From contig NW_024464918.1 in assembly GCF_017591425.1 (NCBI RefSeq), forward strand, positions 4,648,001 to 4,712,000: a DNA stretch of 64,000 nucleotides. Reading direction: 5' to 3'. The first letter of the stretch is position 1. Each line of letters starts with the position of its first letter. Source of the DNA: Ochotona curzoniae (taxonomy: Eukaryota > Chordata > Mammalia > Lagomorpha > Ochotonidae). The position numbers were made by a program, and so were the translations under genes. A model generated the notes under the pieces. It worked only from the letters and a program-made list of their open reading frames with translations, had not been told where the DNA came from and made no database searches. Positions 23,490-34,471 of the stretch are shown piece after piece.

Positions 23490-24285
23490 ACTGAAGCTTT
23501 GCTTACTCCACAAAACAAATTGAGTGTGGGGGCTGAGGTGTACCAGCAGGACCACGTTCTTGTAGTCCCTTGTTGTTTTGGAGGAATGAACTGGCCTCTT
23601 AAAAAATGTGATTCTGTGTGATGTCTTTTCTGTTTTCTCCTTCAAACAGCACGGGCTGGTGTGGCGTGTTCCCTTTATTCTATTCTCCCTCCACTGGGTC
23701 CCTTTGGAGACGCTGGCATCCCTGGGCCTCTGGTGGAAACCCTGCTGACAGAGCTCAGATCTGAAGGAAGAGTGTGGCCCACCACACTGAGCTGGAAATC
23801 CAGGACAAAGCAGCAGGTTGGCTCTGCTCTGAGCCCAATTGGAAATGCAAGCTCTCAGGGAATCAGTTCTTGTCGTGGGCCTCTCCATCTCTCTTGTCTT
23901 GGGCCACCATTTATCACCACTGTCTCAGCACATCTTGGCTTGTTGCATAGGAGTGAGGGGAACAGTTGTTTTCTCTGCCCCTCCATTTACTGCTGTGAGA
24001 GATGACCGTCTCCATGTTCTTTGTGCTCGCCACCTCATCCCCATTATTCTCAGCAGGTTTACCATCAAAGCCTGGCTGACTCTGTCCTGTGTAGGAATGC
24101 CGGGTTTCTCGCAGATGGCTCAGCTTCTAAAGCAAGCACTTTGGGCATATTTCTTGCTTAAAATAGTGGCCCAGGTCAGTGACCGACCAGGCCACAATTC
24201 ATATTGTTTCCTCAATCGTGACTTTATTGCTACAGAGTTTCACTGTAAACTCCTGTGTGTGTAACCATGGCAGCAGCTTTTGTAT
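23490..24285. other. No gene recognised
   Basis: Frames at 23373-23888 minus and 23661-24264 plus overlap each other and carry no domain or motif. Confidence 0.5.
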
Positions 24286-24287
24286 TA

Positions 24288-24418
24288 TGAGGGCCCTTCA
24301 AGAAGTTCATGGACAGTGGGATTAAAAGGTTAATATATTTTTGGTACAAAAACTATCTCAAATCCATGCATAGATGTTCTCATTAAACACATTCCCATGG
24401 ACTTTTGAAAGCTCCACG
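24288..24418. mobile_element. Mariner-like nonautonomous element, 131 bp, TA-flanked
   Basis: The left end GGGCCCTTCAAGAAGTTCAT is answered in inverted orientation by ATGGACTTTTGAAAGCTCC at 24397-24415. TA dinucleotides flank it at 24286-24287 and 24419-24420, the target duplication of Tc1/mariner transposons. The interior shares AAATCCATGCA with the relic at 42.4 kb. No coding capacity. Confidence 0.65.
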
Positions 24419-24420
24419 TA

Positions 24421-24700
24421 CCTTCTGAGGCCTCCCACAACCTGACCCCTTCCTGCTCTCTTCAACCCATATCTGCTGCTCCTTTGCTGTAGCTTGGGGC
24501 TCCCTCTTTTCCGCCACTCACACACTATCCCATACACATCCATTTGCTGTTTCAGACTTTGCACCTCAAGCCTGCCTCCAGGAGCATCTGAACTACCCAG
24601 GCCCAGCCCTTCTTTCCAGGGGAAGCACAGTGCACTGGGATCTTAGTCCCATAAGATGTATCCTCCTTCCCTGACCCCTCAAGACCCTCTAAATACTGAC
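24421..24700 (+). repeat. Probable L2 LINE relic
   Basis: TTCTGAGGCCTCCCACAACC, TGACCCCTTCCTGCTCTC and TTTGCACCTCAAGCCTGCCT resemble the C-terminal coding and 3' part of L2. Strongly diverged. Confidence 0.45.
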
Positions 24701-24974
24701 TTCTGACTTTGGACTCAGGTCCCTTTCCAAATCTCTTTCAAAAGATCACTCCTGACAGCTTGGAAAGAACAGGATCGGAGAAGAATCCCTCTTGTTCCTG
24801 GGGGCTGGCCATGGTGAGCCACCATCTCAGTGCCAGACATCTCCAAGCTGTAGTTGAACATGCAGGATATAGGGGTGCGACTTTAAGGCTCACAGGTATG
24901 TGAGAGATACACAGGGCCCAGTGGCTGGGATCACCTCAACCTATCGCAGAAGGCAGAGGGAGACTGATTGAAAT

Positions 24975-25085
24975 TCAACATGTGTTTGTTGAGTTCCCAC
25001 CACGAACGGCCTCTATTAAGCGCTGGGAAGACGAGACATAGTCTACATTAGAAGACTGATAAATGGGCTATGAAATTCAGATTTC
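24975..25085. repeat. Ancient mammalian interspersed repeat, class uncertain
   Basis: GTGTTTGTTGAGTTCCCACC, CTCTATTAAGCGCTGGGAAG and ACGAGACATAGTC match the same old block order seen near 5.4 and 61.0 kb. Confidence 0.45.
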
Positions 25086-25104
25086 TCTTCCTCTCTCGTG
25101 ATGA

Positions 25105-25470
25105 GTTAATGCAATGAGCCTCAAACCTGACTGAGCAAGGAATCGCCTGGGGAATGCACCTTTAGTATTTGCTTATTTATGCATTCATTTTGAATTAATT
25201 TATTTTGTAGGAATACATTCACGGGATACCAACCCAAAAGGCATGCAGAGGAACGGATGCCTTTTGCATCATTGTCTCCTTCACTCAGTTCCCTCCCTGG
25301 AGACCTCCCCATTTGTTTGGTGTTAGAGGCAATATTTTGAAACTATTCTTTAGGCCACAAAGTGATTGAATGAGTCTCTCCGATTCCCAGGCGTGGTCCC
25401 AGGATCAGCAAAGCTCTTCAGTTGATTCTGAGGAGATCTGTACATTAGCCTTTCGCAAAGAAGAGCCAAG
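25105..25470. repeat. MER5A-like hAT relic, split
   Basis: The left piece has GAGCCTCAAACCTGACTGAG and GGAATCGCCTGGGGAATGCA. The right piece (about 25380-25470) has CCCAGGCGTGGTCCCAGGAT and CAGTTGATTCTGAGGAGATC. Together they resemble the MER5A nonautonomous hAT element, with about 200 bp of unrelated DNA between. That inner DNA holds a hairpin with 10-bp arms at 25235-25244 and 25257-25266. Confidence 0.45.
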
Positions 25471-26740
25471 AGAAAGGAGGGAATACTTTTAAGATGACAG
25501 AATTTTTTGAGAGTGGGCAGAAAGATTCATTTCATTGTGGATGGAGAAGTAGGGTCTCCAGGGACTCATTCACATCTTTGTGGTATGGGAAAAGAGCAAA
25601 ATCAGCAAATGAGCCCAAGGAGCCTGAATTGTGCCAGAGCTTCTGCAGCCCATGAGTTTGCCATAAACTAATGTGCTTTCCTCTGCAGGCAACAATGGTA
25701 ATGTGGCCCTTTCTTTGACATCTGACAGTAGGATGAGGTATGCCACCTTCTGGGGGTTTTCCGTATAAGAACAAAAGACCTAACACTCAGCCAGCTCCTG
25801 CATGTTGTAATGAAAAAACATACTGAAACATGCTGAAGACCAGCTCAGAAGGAAAAAGTGAGCATCTTGAGCCAGGACCCAGGAGAGAACAACTCAGCTA
25901 AGGAACGTAAGGCTCTGCATGGGCTTGATACCAGATGTCCTAGGAAACCTCCAAAACACAGATCATCCCGAGGTTCTCAGATAATGTGACCCTGTGCTGC
26001 ACGTTCCATTCCAGAAAATGGCATCTACTGTCTTCACCTAATAAGTTACAGAGTGAAATAATAACAAAATATCCATCCATACAAAAACAAAAGTAATGCT
26101 GAGTTTGGCTCAGGGAAATTCCAACATGCAGCTGCTCTGAGTGATGTGTACATGTTGGCACAAGACCATTCTCCAGCCATCCTTTAGCCATGGAAGAGAT
26201 GTTGGTGACTGTTGGTTGACCACCCTGTCGGCCAACATCTGTTGACTATCTGTAATACATCGAAGATATTTTCCTAAGTAATCAGAATTTCATTGAGAGA
26301 GATCTGAAGAATCATCTTGCTTCTTTCTTCCTTAGGGAGCTGGGATTATAAGGATCACGCCTTGAGTTTACACCCATTACAGACACAGGAGAAATGTCAC
26401 GAATGGTGATCAGTCGGGATCTCTGTCTCGCAAGACAGATGACCAGTGTGACCACACAGAGCCACCTCTCCGATTCTGAAGCAAAGCCCTGACAGACAAT
26501 GCTGTCATAACAAAACACAGCAGATTGAGCAGCTAGACGAAAGATGATCACGTCTGCGTGGCTGTAAAGGCTGGAGTTCGAGAGCAGGTGCAGGTTTGAT
26601 TTCTCCTGGTGTCTCTCCCAGGCTCACAGATGATGGCCTGTGTTGTCTCCTAACATAGCCCTTTCTTCGAAGCACACATCTCTGGTCTTGCTTTGTATGC
26701 CCCAGTTTCCTCTTTCTGTAAGGAGCCCAGTCAGAGTGGA
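25471..26740. other. No gene recognised
   Basis: A short inverted repeat (AGATGTTGG at 26197-26205 and CCAACATCT at 26232-26240) is the only structure noted. Confidence 0.5.
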
Positions 26741-26756
26741 TTAGGGCCTCTTTTGA

Positions 26757-27063
26757 TTTTTTTTTTTTTATTGGAAAGGCAGATATACAGAGAGGAGAGA
26801 CAGAGAGGAAGATCTTCCGTCTGATGATTCACTCCCCAAGTGAGCGCAATGGCTGATACTATGCCGATCTGAAGCCAGGAGCCTCTTCCAGGTCTCCCAC
26901 GCTGGTGCAGGGTCCCAAAGCTTTGGGCTGTCCTCAACTGCTTTCCCGGGCCACAGGCAGGGAGCTGGAAGGGAAGCGGGGCTGCCGGGATAGAACCGGC
27001 ACCCATATGGGATCCTGGGCGTGCAAGGTGAGGACCTTAACCACTTGCCACCGCGCTGGGCCC
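26757..27063 (-). repeat. Young CSINE (pika-type), antisense, perfect 15-bp duplication
   Basis: Read in reverse complement it gives the same head, box A, box B and body as the copy at 17379. The T-rich stretch at 26757-26770 is its A tail. The 15-bp duplication TAGGGCCTCTTTTGA is perfect at 26742-26756 and 27064-27078. Confidence 0.96.
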
Positions 27064-27619
27064 TAGGGCCTCTTTTGAACTAAACCACCTAACAGCCCCA
27101 CTGGGAGGTACTTGGTCATGTCCAGAAAGGTCCATCTCCAAATACAGTCATATTCTGAGGTTCTGGGGGCCAGGGATTCCAGGTATGAATGTCAGAGGAA
27201 CACAATTCAGCCGTAACAGCATTCTAGGCCAAGAGGCTCTTCACCTTTCATTTGACTAACTGCTAAACCATCTTCCAGAATTGAACTCAGATAACCATGT
27301 CCTTGAAGAAGCTTATCTTGATTGCTGCCCACTTTTAGAAAACAAAATTAGGCCATTAGGTAGGTGCCCTGTGAACTGTGCAGAGGGCAGGTTATCCTGG
27401 CCTCCCTCCATTTGCCTTTCAGCCTCTGTGGGGCAGGCACTGGTTAATCAGGCCCATGGCTATATCCCTCTGTCTCCACCCCATGCCTAGCACAACTTAG
27501 TGACCCAGCAGAAAAACTCCTGAGTAAACAGATAAAAGAATGACCCTTCCAAGAAAGCATCAAAATTACAGAGCCCCATTTGGCATCATTATTTTCAAAC
27601 TACTCCTGTCTTTGTTTTT

Positions 27620-27644
27620 CTTGTTGTTGTTGTTGTTGTTGTTT
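27620..27644. repeat. (TTG)n microsatellite
   Basis: About eight TTG units. Confidence 0.95.
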
Positions 27645-27889
27645 GCCTGGCTTATGATGCTCATGCCATAAAATTTTTTCCCAGGCTCCAAAGCCCAACT
27701 AAAACAGCACCCCAGTTGTTCTACCTACTGAAAGCAGGGGTCCCCTCCCCCGAAGCATCTTCATCTGGCAGTGAAAACCACCTATCCTGCATCTCTTCCC
27801 TCATCTCATCATACAGGTAGACACAGGGACAACATGACAGACACGTGCATACTCTCAAAGGTTATTAGGTTTGCTCACCCCCAAGTCTG

Positions 27890-28050
27890 AATCACAGTTC
27901 CACTTCCCACCAGCTCTACAATCTAGGGGAAGAAACTGACATTCGGTGTCGTCACTGCCCCGAGGAATTATAGGTAGCTGAGATGTTGTGAGGTCTGCGA
28001 ACAACAGAGTCCAACACAGAGGAACATTCACTATACTGGAGCCAAGGCTC
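27890..28050 (+). repeat. Possible MIR relic
   Basis: CAAGTCTGAATCACAGTTCC, ACTTCCCACCAGCTCTAC and TAGCTGAGATGTTGTGAGG recall the MIR core and 3' half. Weak match. Confidence 0.35.
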
Positions 28051-28922
28051 TCTGAGCTGTCACTCAGATCTGGTGCTTGCTTTCTTTCTCCCAGATTTGT
28101 TCTATGGATTTTTTTTGTTTTCTCTCTGCCTTCTCCTAGAACCTTCTTTCTCCAAGCAAAATGAACTCAATTCAGCTCCAGAATAGTTATCTCAAATAGA
28201 ATTTCCTATCCTAGGTACTGTAAAATTTATACAGTAGGTCAAGTATCTTGTGCATTCAAATCTAAAAAAAAAAATAAGAAAGGAAGAAAACCAGGCTGCT
28301 TTCTCATTATGGGGATCTCTGAAAGTCTGTAAGCTTCAACTTAGGAACTCTAGAGTTCAGACAAAAACCTGTCATACCCAACAGTTCCCAAACGATTCCC
28401 CAATGCTCCCTTGCTCCAACCCCAACCAGTGTCCAAGCAATCACCAGTGTTTTTCCTTTGCAAACCATATTTAGAAAATGTGTAGTCGAGTTATACGAAC
28501 TCCTGGCTTGCATCTTTCAAAGTATTCCAACTCGAGATTCATAGTTCTTTTTTTCCTTAAGTAAGCAGCAGTTATTAGCTGCAGGATATGTAAAGGGCAT
28601 AGAGAGTCACTGAAGCATTGAGTCGAGCAAGTGCAAATGTCATGGGCAAAACGAAAACTGCAAATATAGTCACAGACTTGAAGGTGCTGGCAGCAAAAAC
28701 AGCTGTGAGTAAAATGTCCTTGGAAAAATTGTCAAGATATTGGTTCATGGCTACCTATTGTTGACAATGAGAAAGGCCCTTCCTTGTCCCAGACTATGGC
28801 AGATGCTCCAGACAAACTAGCTGAATTAATGAATAACTTTTAAACACAATAAATGCTTCTTTTTATTGTTAACATTGTAATGGTGCAGCGGAAGTGCCAT
28901 TGGCTTAAAAAATTGGGCTCCT

Positions 28923-29274
28923 GGGCCCGGTACAGTGGCCTTGCAGCTAAAGTCCTCACCTTAAATGTGCCAGGGTCCCATATGGGCATTGGTTCTAATC
29001 CCAGCAGCCCCCCACCCTTCCCATCCAGCTCCCTGCTTACAGCTTGGGAAAGCAGTGAAGGGTGGCCCAAAGCTTTGGGACCCTGTACCCTGAGTGGGAG
29101 ACCTGGAAGAAGCTCCTGGCTCCTGGCTCCTGGCTTCGGATCGGCTTAGCTTTAGTCATTGCAGTCATTTGGGAAGTAAATCAACAGATGGAAGATCCTT
29201 TCTGTGTCTCCTCTCTGAATATCTGAGATATCTGAATATCTGTATTTTTGTAACAAAAATACATAAATCTTAAG
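28923..29274 (+). repeat. CSINE, second young subfamily, with 12-bp duplication
   Basis: The head GGGCCCGGTACAGTGGCC and the GCTAAAGTCCTCACC block mark a subfamily different from the copies at 641 and 17379. Near-identical flanks AATTGGGCTCCT (28911-28922) and AATTAGGCTCCT (29275-29286) differ at one base. The CTCCTGG unit is present three times in tandem at about 29113-29133. The 3' end has a duplicated GAATATCTG. Confidence 0.9.
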
Positions 29275-29289
29275 AATTAGGCTCCTTTC

Positions 29290-29920
29290 TCATGTTATTT
29301 CTTTCCCATCTCATCTCCATTTTTAACTCTTTCATCAAACCCCTCTCTGCTTCTAGTTATCCTTACTATTTGGATGCCTGGCTTTAGACCTGATGGTGCA
29401 ACGGCAACGTCTGGATTTCCATACACTTTGTGCTAGATGGACCCCAGAATGCCTGACACTCCCAACCCTATAAAAAATCATATAAAAAAGCCTCAAGTAT
29501 TAGCTGATACTGCTTCTCTGTTGCTGTCGGTTCAGTTACCACCCTCAGTCACAAGGTGCCATCCCACTGCAGCTCTCCACCGACTCATCCTGTTCTGCTG
29601 CTTCATGGCGGGGTGAACAGTACCCCCAGAGCCATTCCTCAAAGTCTTCATATTCTCTGCTGGATCTCTGAACTACAGAAGCAGCAGGACTCGGCAGTGG
29701 GCCCCATCAGTGAGCTGCTAAGGACACATACATGACTTCCTGGCTCTAAGCCAAATGCCACACTTTTTTCCATTCTTGTCAAGTAACAATCTTACCACCT
29801 TATCTGGAATTCTTTGGATGTGCAAAGTACCATAGAGGCAGCTGTCTGACAAGTGCAATTGCCTGTACTCAATAAAGGGCTAACTTGTCTTGCCTATATA
29901 AGATGCAGCTTTTCTCGCTT
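29290..29920. other. Unclassified stretch with TATA-like motifs
   Basis: Two TATAAAAAA motifs lie at 29470-29488 and CAATAAAGG at about 29869. The combination recalls an old long terminal repeat, but I could not find its ends or a family. It is left unclassified. Confidence 0.3.
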
Positions 29921-29937
29921 TATCTACCGACATTCTA

Positions 29938-29964
29938 GCGCTTGCTTTGGCAGCACACATACTA
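29938..29964 (+). pseudogene. U6 snRNA fragment (first ~27 nt), between 14-bp direct repeats
   Basis: The 27 bases starting GCGCTTGCTTTGGCAGC match the 5' end of U6 spliceosomal snRNA with only two differences from the common mammalian sequence as I know it. The match stops abruptly, and no tail of A residues follows. The flanks CTACCGACATTCTA (29924-29937) and CTACGGACATTCTA (29962-29975) agree at 13 of 14 positions and overlap the fragment's last three bases. This looks like an L1-type target-site duplication around a 3'-truncated, tailless U6 retrocopy. It lacks the U6 promoter and is not functional. Confidence 0.8.
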
Positions 29965-30119
29965 CGGACATTCTATCATTATTAGAGTAGATTTGATCAG
30001 GTATGGTTTTATTTGATTTATCCTTCTTTGGCAGTGATGAATGAGTTATTTGCAAACTACACTAAGTGACTAAGGCCATTTTGTCTAGTATCTCTGAAAG
30101 GAAACACAACATGATGGAC

Positions 30120-30466
30120 TGCCACTCACAACAAAAAGCCATGAAGTCTCTACATGGCAATGTTTAGGGAACACATAAGAACCATACAGAGCAAAAGAAA
30201 CCAGAAAAAGAGTGTACCTGCTGCATAATTCCATGGTTATGGGACAAGCAAATCAAACAGAGAGTGACAGAAGTTATAATGTGGTTAACCATGAAGAAGT
30301 TGTTGACAGAAAAGGAGGTACAAACTAACTTCACAGGGCTCCAGGTATGTTTCATATCTTTTCTTGGTTGTACTGCATGCATGTAACTACTTACTAGGTT
30401 GTTCACTGAATATGTATTCACCTGACCATATGCATGGCATACCTCAACAAAATAAAGTTTAAGACT
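30120..30466 (+). repeat. Ancient L1M-type L1 3' end
   Basis: AGCAAAAGAAACCAGAAAAA, TAATTCCATGGTTATGGGAC, ACTAGGTTGTTCACTGAAT and GGCATACCTCAACAAAATAA follow the order of the 3' untranslated end of old mammalian L1 elements, including the terminal 'ATACCTCAATAAAGTT'-type block. The 137-codon minus-strand frame over it (30164-30577) is a chance frame. Confidence 0.7.
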
Positions 30467-30469
30467 TAA

Positions 30470-31835
30470 CCCAACTTTACAATACAGACAGTTAGGAACA
30501 TATAGGTGAAACAATTCGGAAAACAGGGTATCACAAAGTGAGACACTAACCAGATAAAACCCAGAATTATTTCTCAAATTGGCCTTGTGGGAGGAAGCAC
30601 TGATTGTGAATTAAGCATGCTATGTCAGATGATAATCATGTGCTCGTTGTGTTCAAAACCATTGATTTCCCCTTATGGGATCTACTCCTGGAACATTTCC
30701 AAGCCTTATGAGGTGACTTCTTCACCTGCCCAGTAGCATTCACAGTACTCTTCTGCAACATGCTTGCAGAGATGCATCCTGGACGAGCGACTACTGACAC
30801 ATCTTTATTCAACAGGACATTAATTTCTAACATTGGTTAATTCCAAGCTAAAAAAAGAAGCACAGTTCTTAAATAATAAGAGTTTATATTTCTGCTAATG
30901 CCAATCAAATTTGAAAAATAATCCACCTGGAAAAACTGCATTAGCTGTGAAAATAACATTTCAATATTTGGAGTACAGCTGGCTTAAGAAGAAGCTTCCC
31001 TCTGTGACCACATGTAGGCTGTGTCTTTTTCAAACAGCTCAGCCTTTCAGAACTTCTGAAATCCATTTAGTCTGGAAATTACTAGGGTCTAGTTCAATCA
31101 AAAAATAAGCCTGGGTTGCTAAAGGGTACAAAAGCCATCATGGGGGGGGGGGGAATCAATTTTGTGATGCCGTACATGGCTCTCAGCCCTGAGACCTGAG
31201 TGCAGTGTTCATGACAAACAGCAGCTGTTGTCAGAGAGCTTGCCACAGACATCCCTCCTGGACAACCGTGTCCACGTGGATGCCTTAGGGCTTGTCTGTT
31301 GCGCTGTCTCTGGACAAGTGGTTCCTTTAACACCTTGCTTGCATGTGGAGGTCCGTCCGGTTGTCCTATGTGAGGTTTTTGCTCTACCACTTAGCACATT
31401 AGGTGGAACAGGATCATTGGCTTTTCTGGATTCATCTCAACACACTTGGGACTGTGCATCCTTGACCTGCCTTTAGTTTCTTCATTTACAAAAAGGACTG
31501 ACAGCCCACCTTTTTTATTCAGAATTTCTATGACTATCAAGAGATACAGTAGAATCTGTGACATAGGAGGTATACAGTAACTTATTTCTATTGCTATTTT
31601 TTTCAAGGGAAACAGAACTGATTAGAGAACTCTGAATATCATGAAAAAAAAACCATGGCAGATACTGATCATTCAAACACAACACATGTAACTAATGCCA
31701 CTGAGTACTGGGTATAAAGCCCTGATGAAACCACAAAGGAAGCTCAACTACTCGTTCTAACAAGGAGACCACATTAAGAGGGTGAGATAGAATGGTAACC
31801 ATCGTGCAAAATGCCTGACATGGAAAAGCACACAA
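30470..31835. other. No gene recognised; G12 run
   Basis: A run of 12 G residues lies at 31142-31153. Frames at 31094-31476 on both strands overlap and have no known features. Confidence 0.5.
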
Positions 31836-31840
31836 CTATA

Positions 31841-32163
31841 TTTATTTTTTTAATACTTATTTATTTTTATTGGAAAGGTAGATTTGCAGAGAAAAGGAGC
31901 GGCAGAGAGAATGATCGTCCATCTGCTAGTTTGCTCATGGCTACAATGGCTGTACCTGAGCCAATCTGAAGCCAGGAGCTTCTTCCTGGTCCCATGTGGG
32001 TGCAGGGTCCCAACACCTTGAGACATCCTCTACTGCTTTCTCAGGCTATAAGCAGAGAGCTGAATGGGAAGCAGAGCGTCCAAGCCATGAACTGGTGCCC
32101 ATATATGGGATTCTGCTGCTTGCAAGTGGAGAATTAGCTAATTGTGCCATCGCACCAGCCCCT
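31841..32163 (-). repeat. CSINE, antisense
   Basis: The T-rich start, ATTGGAAAGGTAGATTTGCA, CCAATCTGAAGCCAGGAGCT, GGGTGCAGGGTCCC and GCCCATATATGGGAT give the reverse-complement SINE order. A flanking repeat CAACTATA lies at 31833-31840 and 32164-32171. Moderately diverged. Confidence 0.9.
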
Positions 32164-32174
32164 CAACTATACTA

Positions 32175-33420
32175 AATGATTTTTCTACTACTGTCTAAAT
32201 TCTGTTTCTTTCTGCTCTAATCTTCACAATCACCCTATTTATTCCTTTGGGTTTAATTTGCTTATTTGCTACTTTAAAATAAAGATTAAGTTACTGATTA
32301 CAGATCTTCATTTTTCATGTAAATATATGCAGACATAGCAATAGATTTCCCTCTAAAATACTGATTTAGCTGCATCCTACAAGTTTTGGCATGTTATGTT
32401 TTTCTTTTCATTTATCTTGAAATTTTAAAAATAAGTTCCTTATTTTACCCATCAAAAGTATGCTAAATTCCATTGTGTTTCTGACATCTACGTCAATTCA
32501 TCTGTTGTTATGGCATGAAATTTAGCACAGCTTATTTGTGACCTGACATATGTTCAACTGAGAGAGTGAAACATGTCCCAGTGAAGAAAGTGTTTCCTGC
32601 TACTGCTGGGTAGAGTGTTATCGGTAAGTGCTGGCTCTGGTTGCTTGATGGGGTGAGTCAGCCTTCTATTTGTTAATTCCTGGTTGGCTTCTGTCTAGTT
32701 GAAAAAGACTTGAGAAGTACCCCATACCCTCCATTTTTACTTCCTGACTTCTACTGGAATACACATGCAGGTTTGTAAAGGCTTATCTTCATCACATATT
32801 AATTCCTTTATCATTAATATTATCCCTTGTCTCTATAAATAATTTTTATACTCAAGATTATGTTTCTGGGCCCTGCGGCGTGGCCTAGTGGCTAAAGTCC
32901 TCACCTTGAATGCGCCAGGATCCCATGTGGGCGCCAGTTCTAATCCCGGCAGCTCCACTTCCCATCCAGCTCCCTGCCTGTGGCCTGGGAAAGCAGTTGA
33001 GGATGGCCCAGAGCTTTGGGACCCTGCACCCGGGTGGGAGACCCGGAAGAAGCTCCTGTCTTCTGGCTTCAGATTGGCATAACATCGGCCATTGCGCTCA
33101 CTTGGGGAGTGAATCATCGGACAGAAGATCTTCCTCTCTGTCTCTCCTCCTCTCTGTATATCTGACTTTCCAATAAATAAATAAATCTTTAAAAAAAAAA
33201 AGACTATGTTTCTGATGTAGGCACAGTTCTCTTATAATTTTTACAGTGTGTTTTTTTCCATCACTTCACTTTTGATCTGTTAACCTAAAGTTAGTCTCTA
33301 ACAGACAACAAATGATTGGTTTGTATTTTCTTTTCTGTTCTGCCTAAGCCTTTGAGATATTACTATTATTATAGTAGTATTAGTAGTATTACTCCTTCTT
33401 TTTCCCTTTCTTTCCTCAAA
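32175..33420 (-). repeat. Ancient L1M ORF2 relic, antisense, split by a CSINE
   Basis: CTGTTTCTTTCTGCTCTAAT, GATTTAGCTGCATCCTACAA, GTGAAACATGTCCCAGTGAA, CTGCTGGGTAGAGTGTTAT and CTAAAGTTAGTCTCTAACAG are the reverse complement of consecutive parts of L1 ORF2, in the same order as in the better copy at 57-58.4 kb. The element continues at 33215-33420 after the young SINE at 32869-33200. No reading frame survives. Confidence 0.65.
32869..33200 (+). repeat. CSINE, second young subfamily, with 14-bp duplication
   Basis: Head GGCCCTGCGGCGTGGCCTAG, then GCTAAAGTCCTCACC, GCTCCACTTCCCATCCAGC, and a TATCTGACTTTCCAATAAAT end. The flanks AGATTATGTTTCTG (32855-32868) and AGACTATGTTTCTG (33201-33214) differ at one base. 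The A run at 33191-33201 is the tail. Confidence 0.95.
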
Positions 33421-33424
33421 TCAG

Positions 33425-34465
33425 GTAGCTCTACTGATATCTAGAAACTGACATATGTGATACTGTGGGACTGATATTTTTGTTTAGTTCTCAATCTATT
33501 CAAGCAAGGCATAAAGAACTCACCTCTGAAGTTCCCTACTCAAATTTTCAAGTCCTTTTCATAGTGAGGTTTTGTTTTCTATTTCTATTTTCTAAGGTAT
33601 CATGTTATATAACAAAAATTATAATTGCCTAGAGCTCAGATTTATAAAAGTTAACACATTACTCATTAGTTACATAGCACAAAGCCTTTCCAGGTTTGCA
33701 AGACAATATTTGTAACCCTTACCTTCGTCTTTCTTATTGTCTCTCCCTTCAGAAGCTGTGGCCATCTCCGCCTATCTCAGTGGTTTCTGCCTCTGGCATT
33801 GCTCGGAGTGACTCAGTGCTTCTCACCAGCCCTTTAATCCAATAGGCCGCTTATTCCCTCTTACATTTTAGTAATCAGATTTCCAAACAAGACTTGATCC
33901 TACTCTGTGCTCTTCAAATCCTTCCCATAAACCTTCTTATATCAGTCAAATTGTTTCCATGAATTCTGTCATTTTGTTATGCCCACTTGCTAGTGAATCT
34001 GTGAATCACAGAATGTGGAGCACTCTCATTCGACATCTTTAATTTTGGTCAAAAAATATTCTCTCAGCTCATTGTATTTGCATCCATCTGATGATAAATA
34101 TCGACAGCAGAGATGACCGGAAGCGGTCTTACGGTGCCCCAACCCATTGTGTGAAGCACTTAAGTACTGTGCTTGCTATGATGGAGTAGTCAGAATGTGT
34201 AATTGCAGGGTTATTTCATCCTGCACATGCTATGGGAGGACAGTCATCAAAGGAAACAAAAAGAAGGAGGAGGCAGGGCATGAGCTGGAGAAATCACAGC
34301 AAGTATACAAAGAACTACGTGAGAAACTCACAAATCAATTTTTTCTTACAGAATGTATAATAACTGAACACAGAAATTTATTTGCCCTTTAGGGAAAAAT
34401 ACACATTTATTCTAGCCAGAAACTGACTAAATGCAAAAGAAATTCTCTTGTAGCTAAAACAAATC
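33425..34465. other. No gene recognised
   Basis: A TAT/TAG-rich stretch lies at about 33358-33395. A weak L2-like pyrimidine-rich passage lies near 33720-33960. The plus frame at 34147-34392 is Cys-rich at the start and charged later, but matches no family I know. Confidence 0.45.
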
Positions 34466-34471
34466 TGATTA

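Larger units (their letters stand above)
27080..28910. other. No gene recognised; (TTG)n and possible MIR
   Basis: Contains (TTG)n at 27620-27644 and an MIR-like stretch at 27890-28050. Small frames at 27281-27490 and 28250-28513 have no family features. Confidence 0.5.

Noticed and set aside
29894..29964. A real U6 gene with its TATA box at 29895-29900
   Set aside because: The TATA-like motif lies about 38-43 bases upstream, farther than in U6 promoters; no proximal sequence element is evident, and the U6 match stops after ~27 nt between direct repeats.
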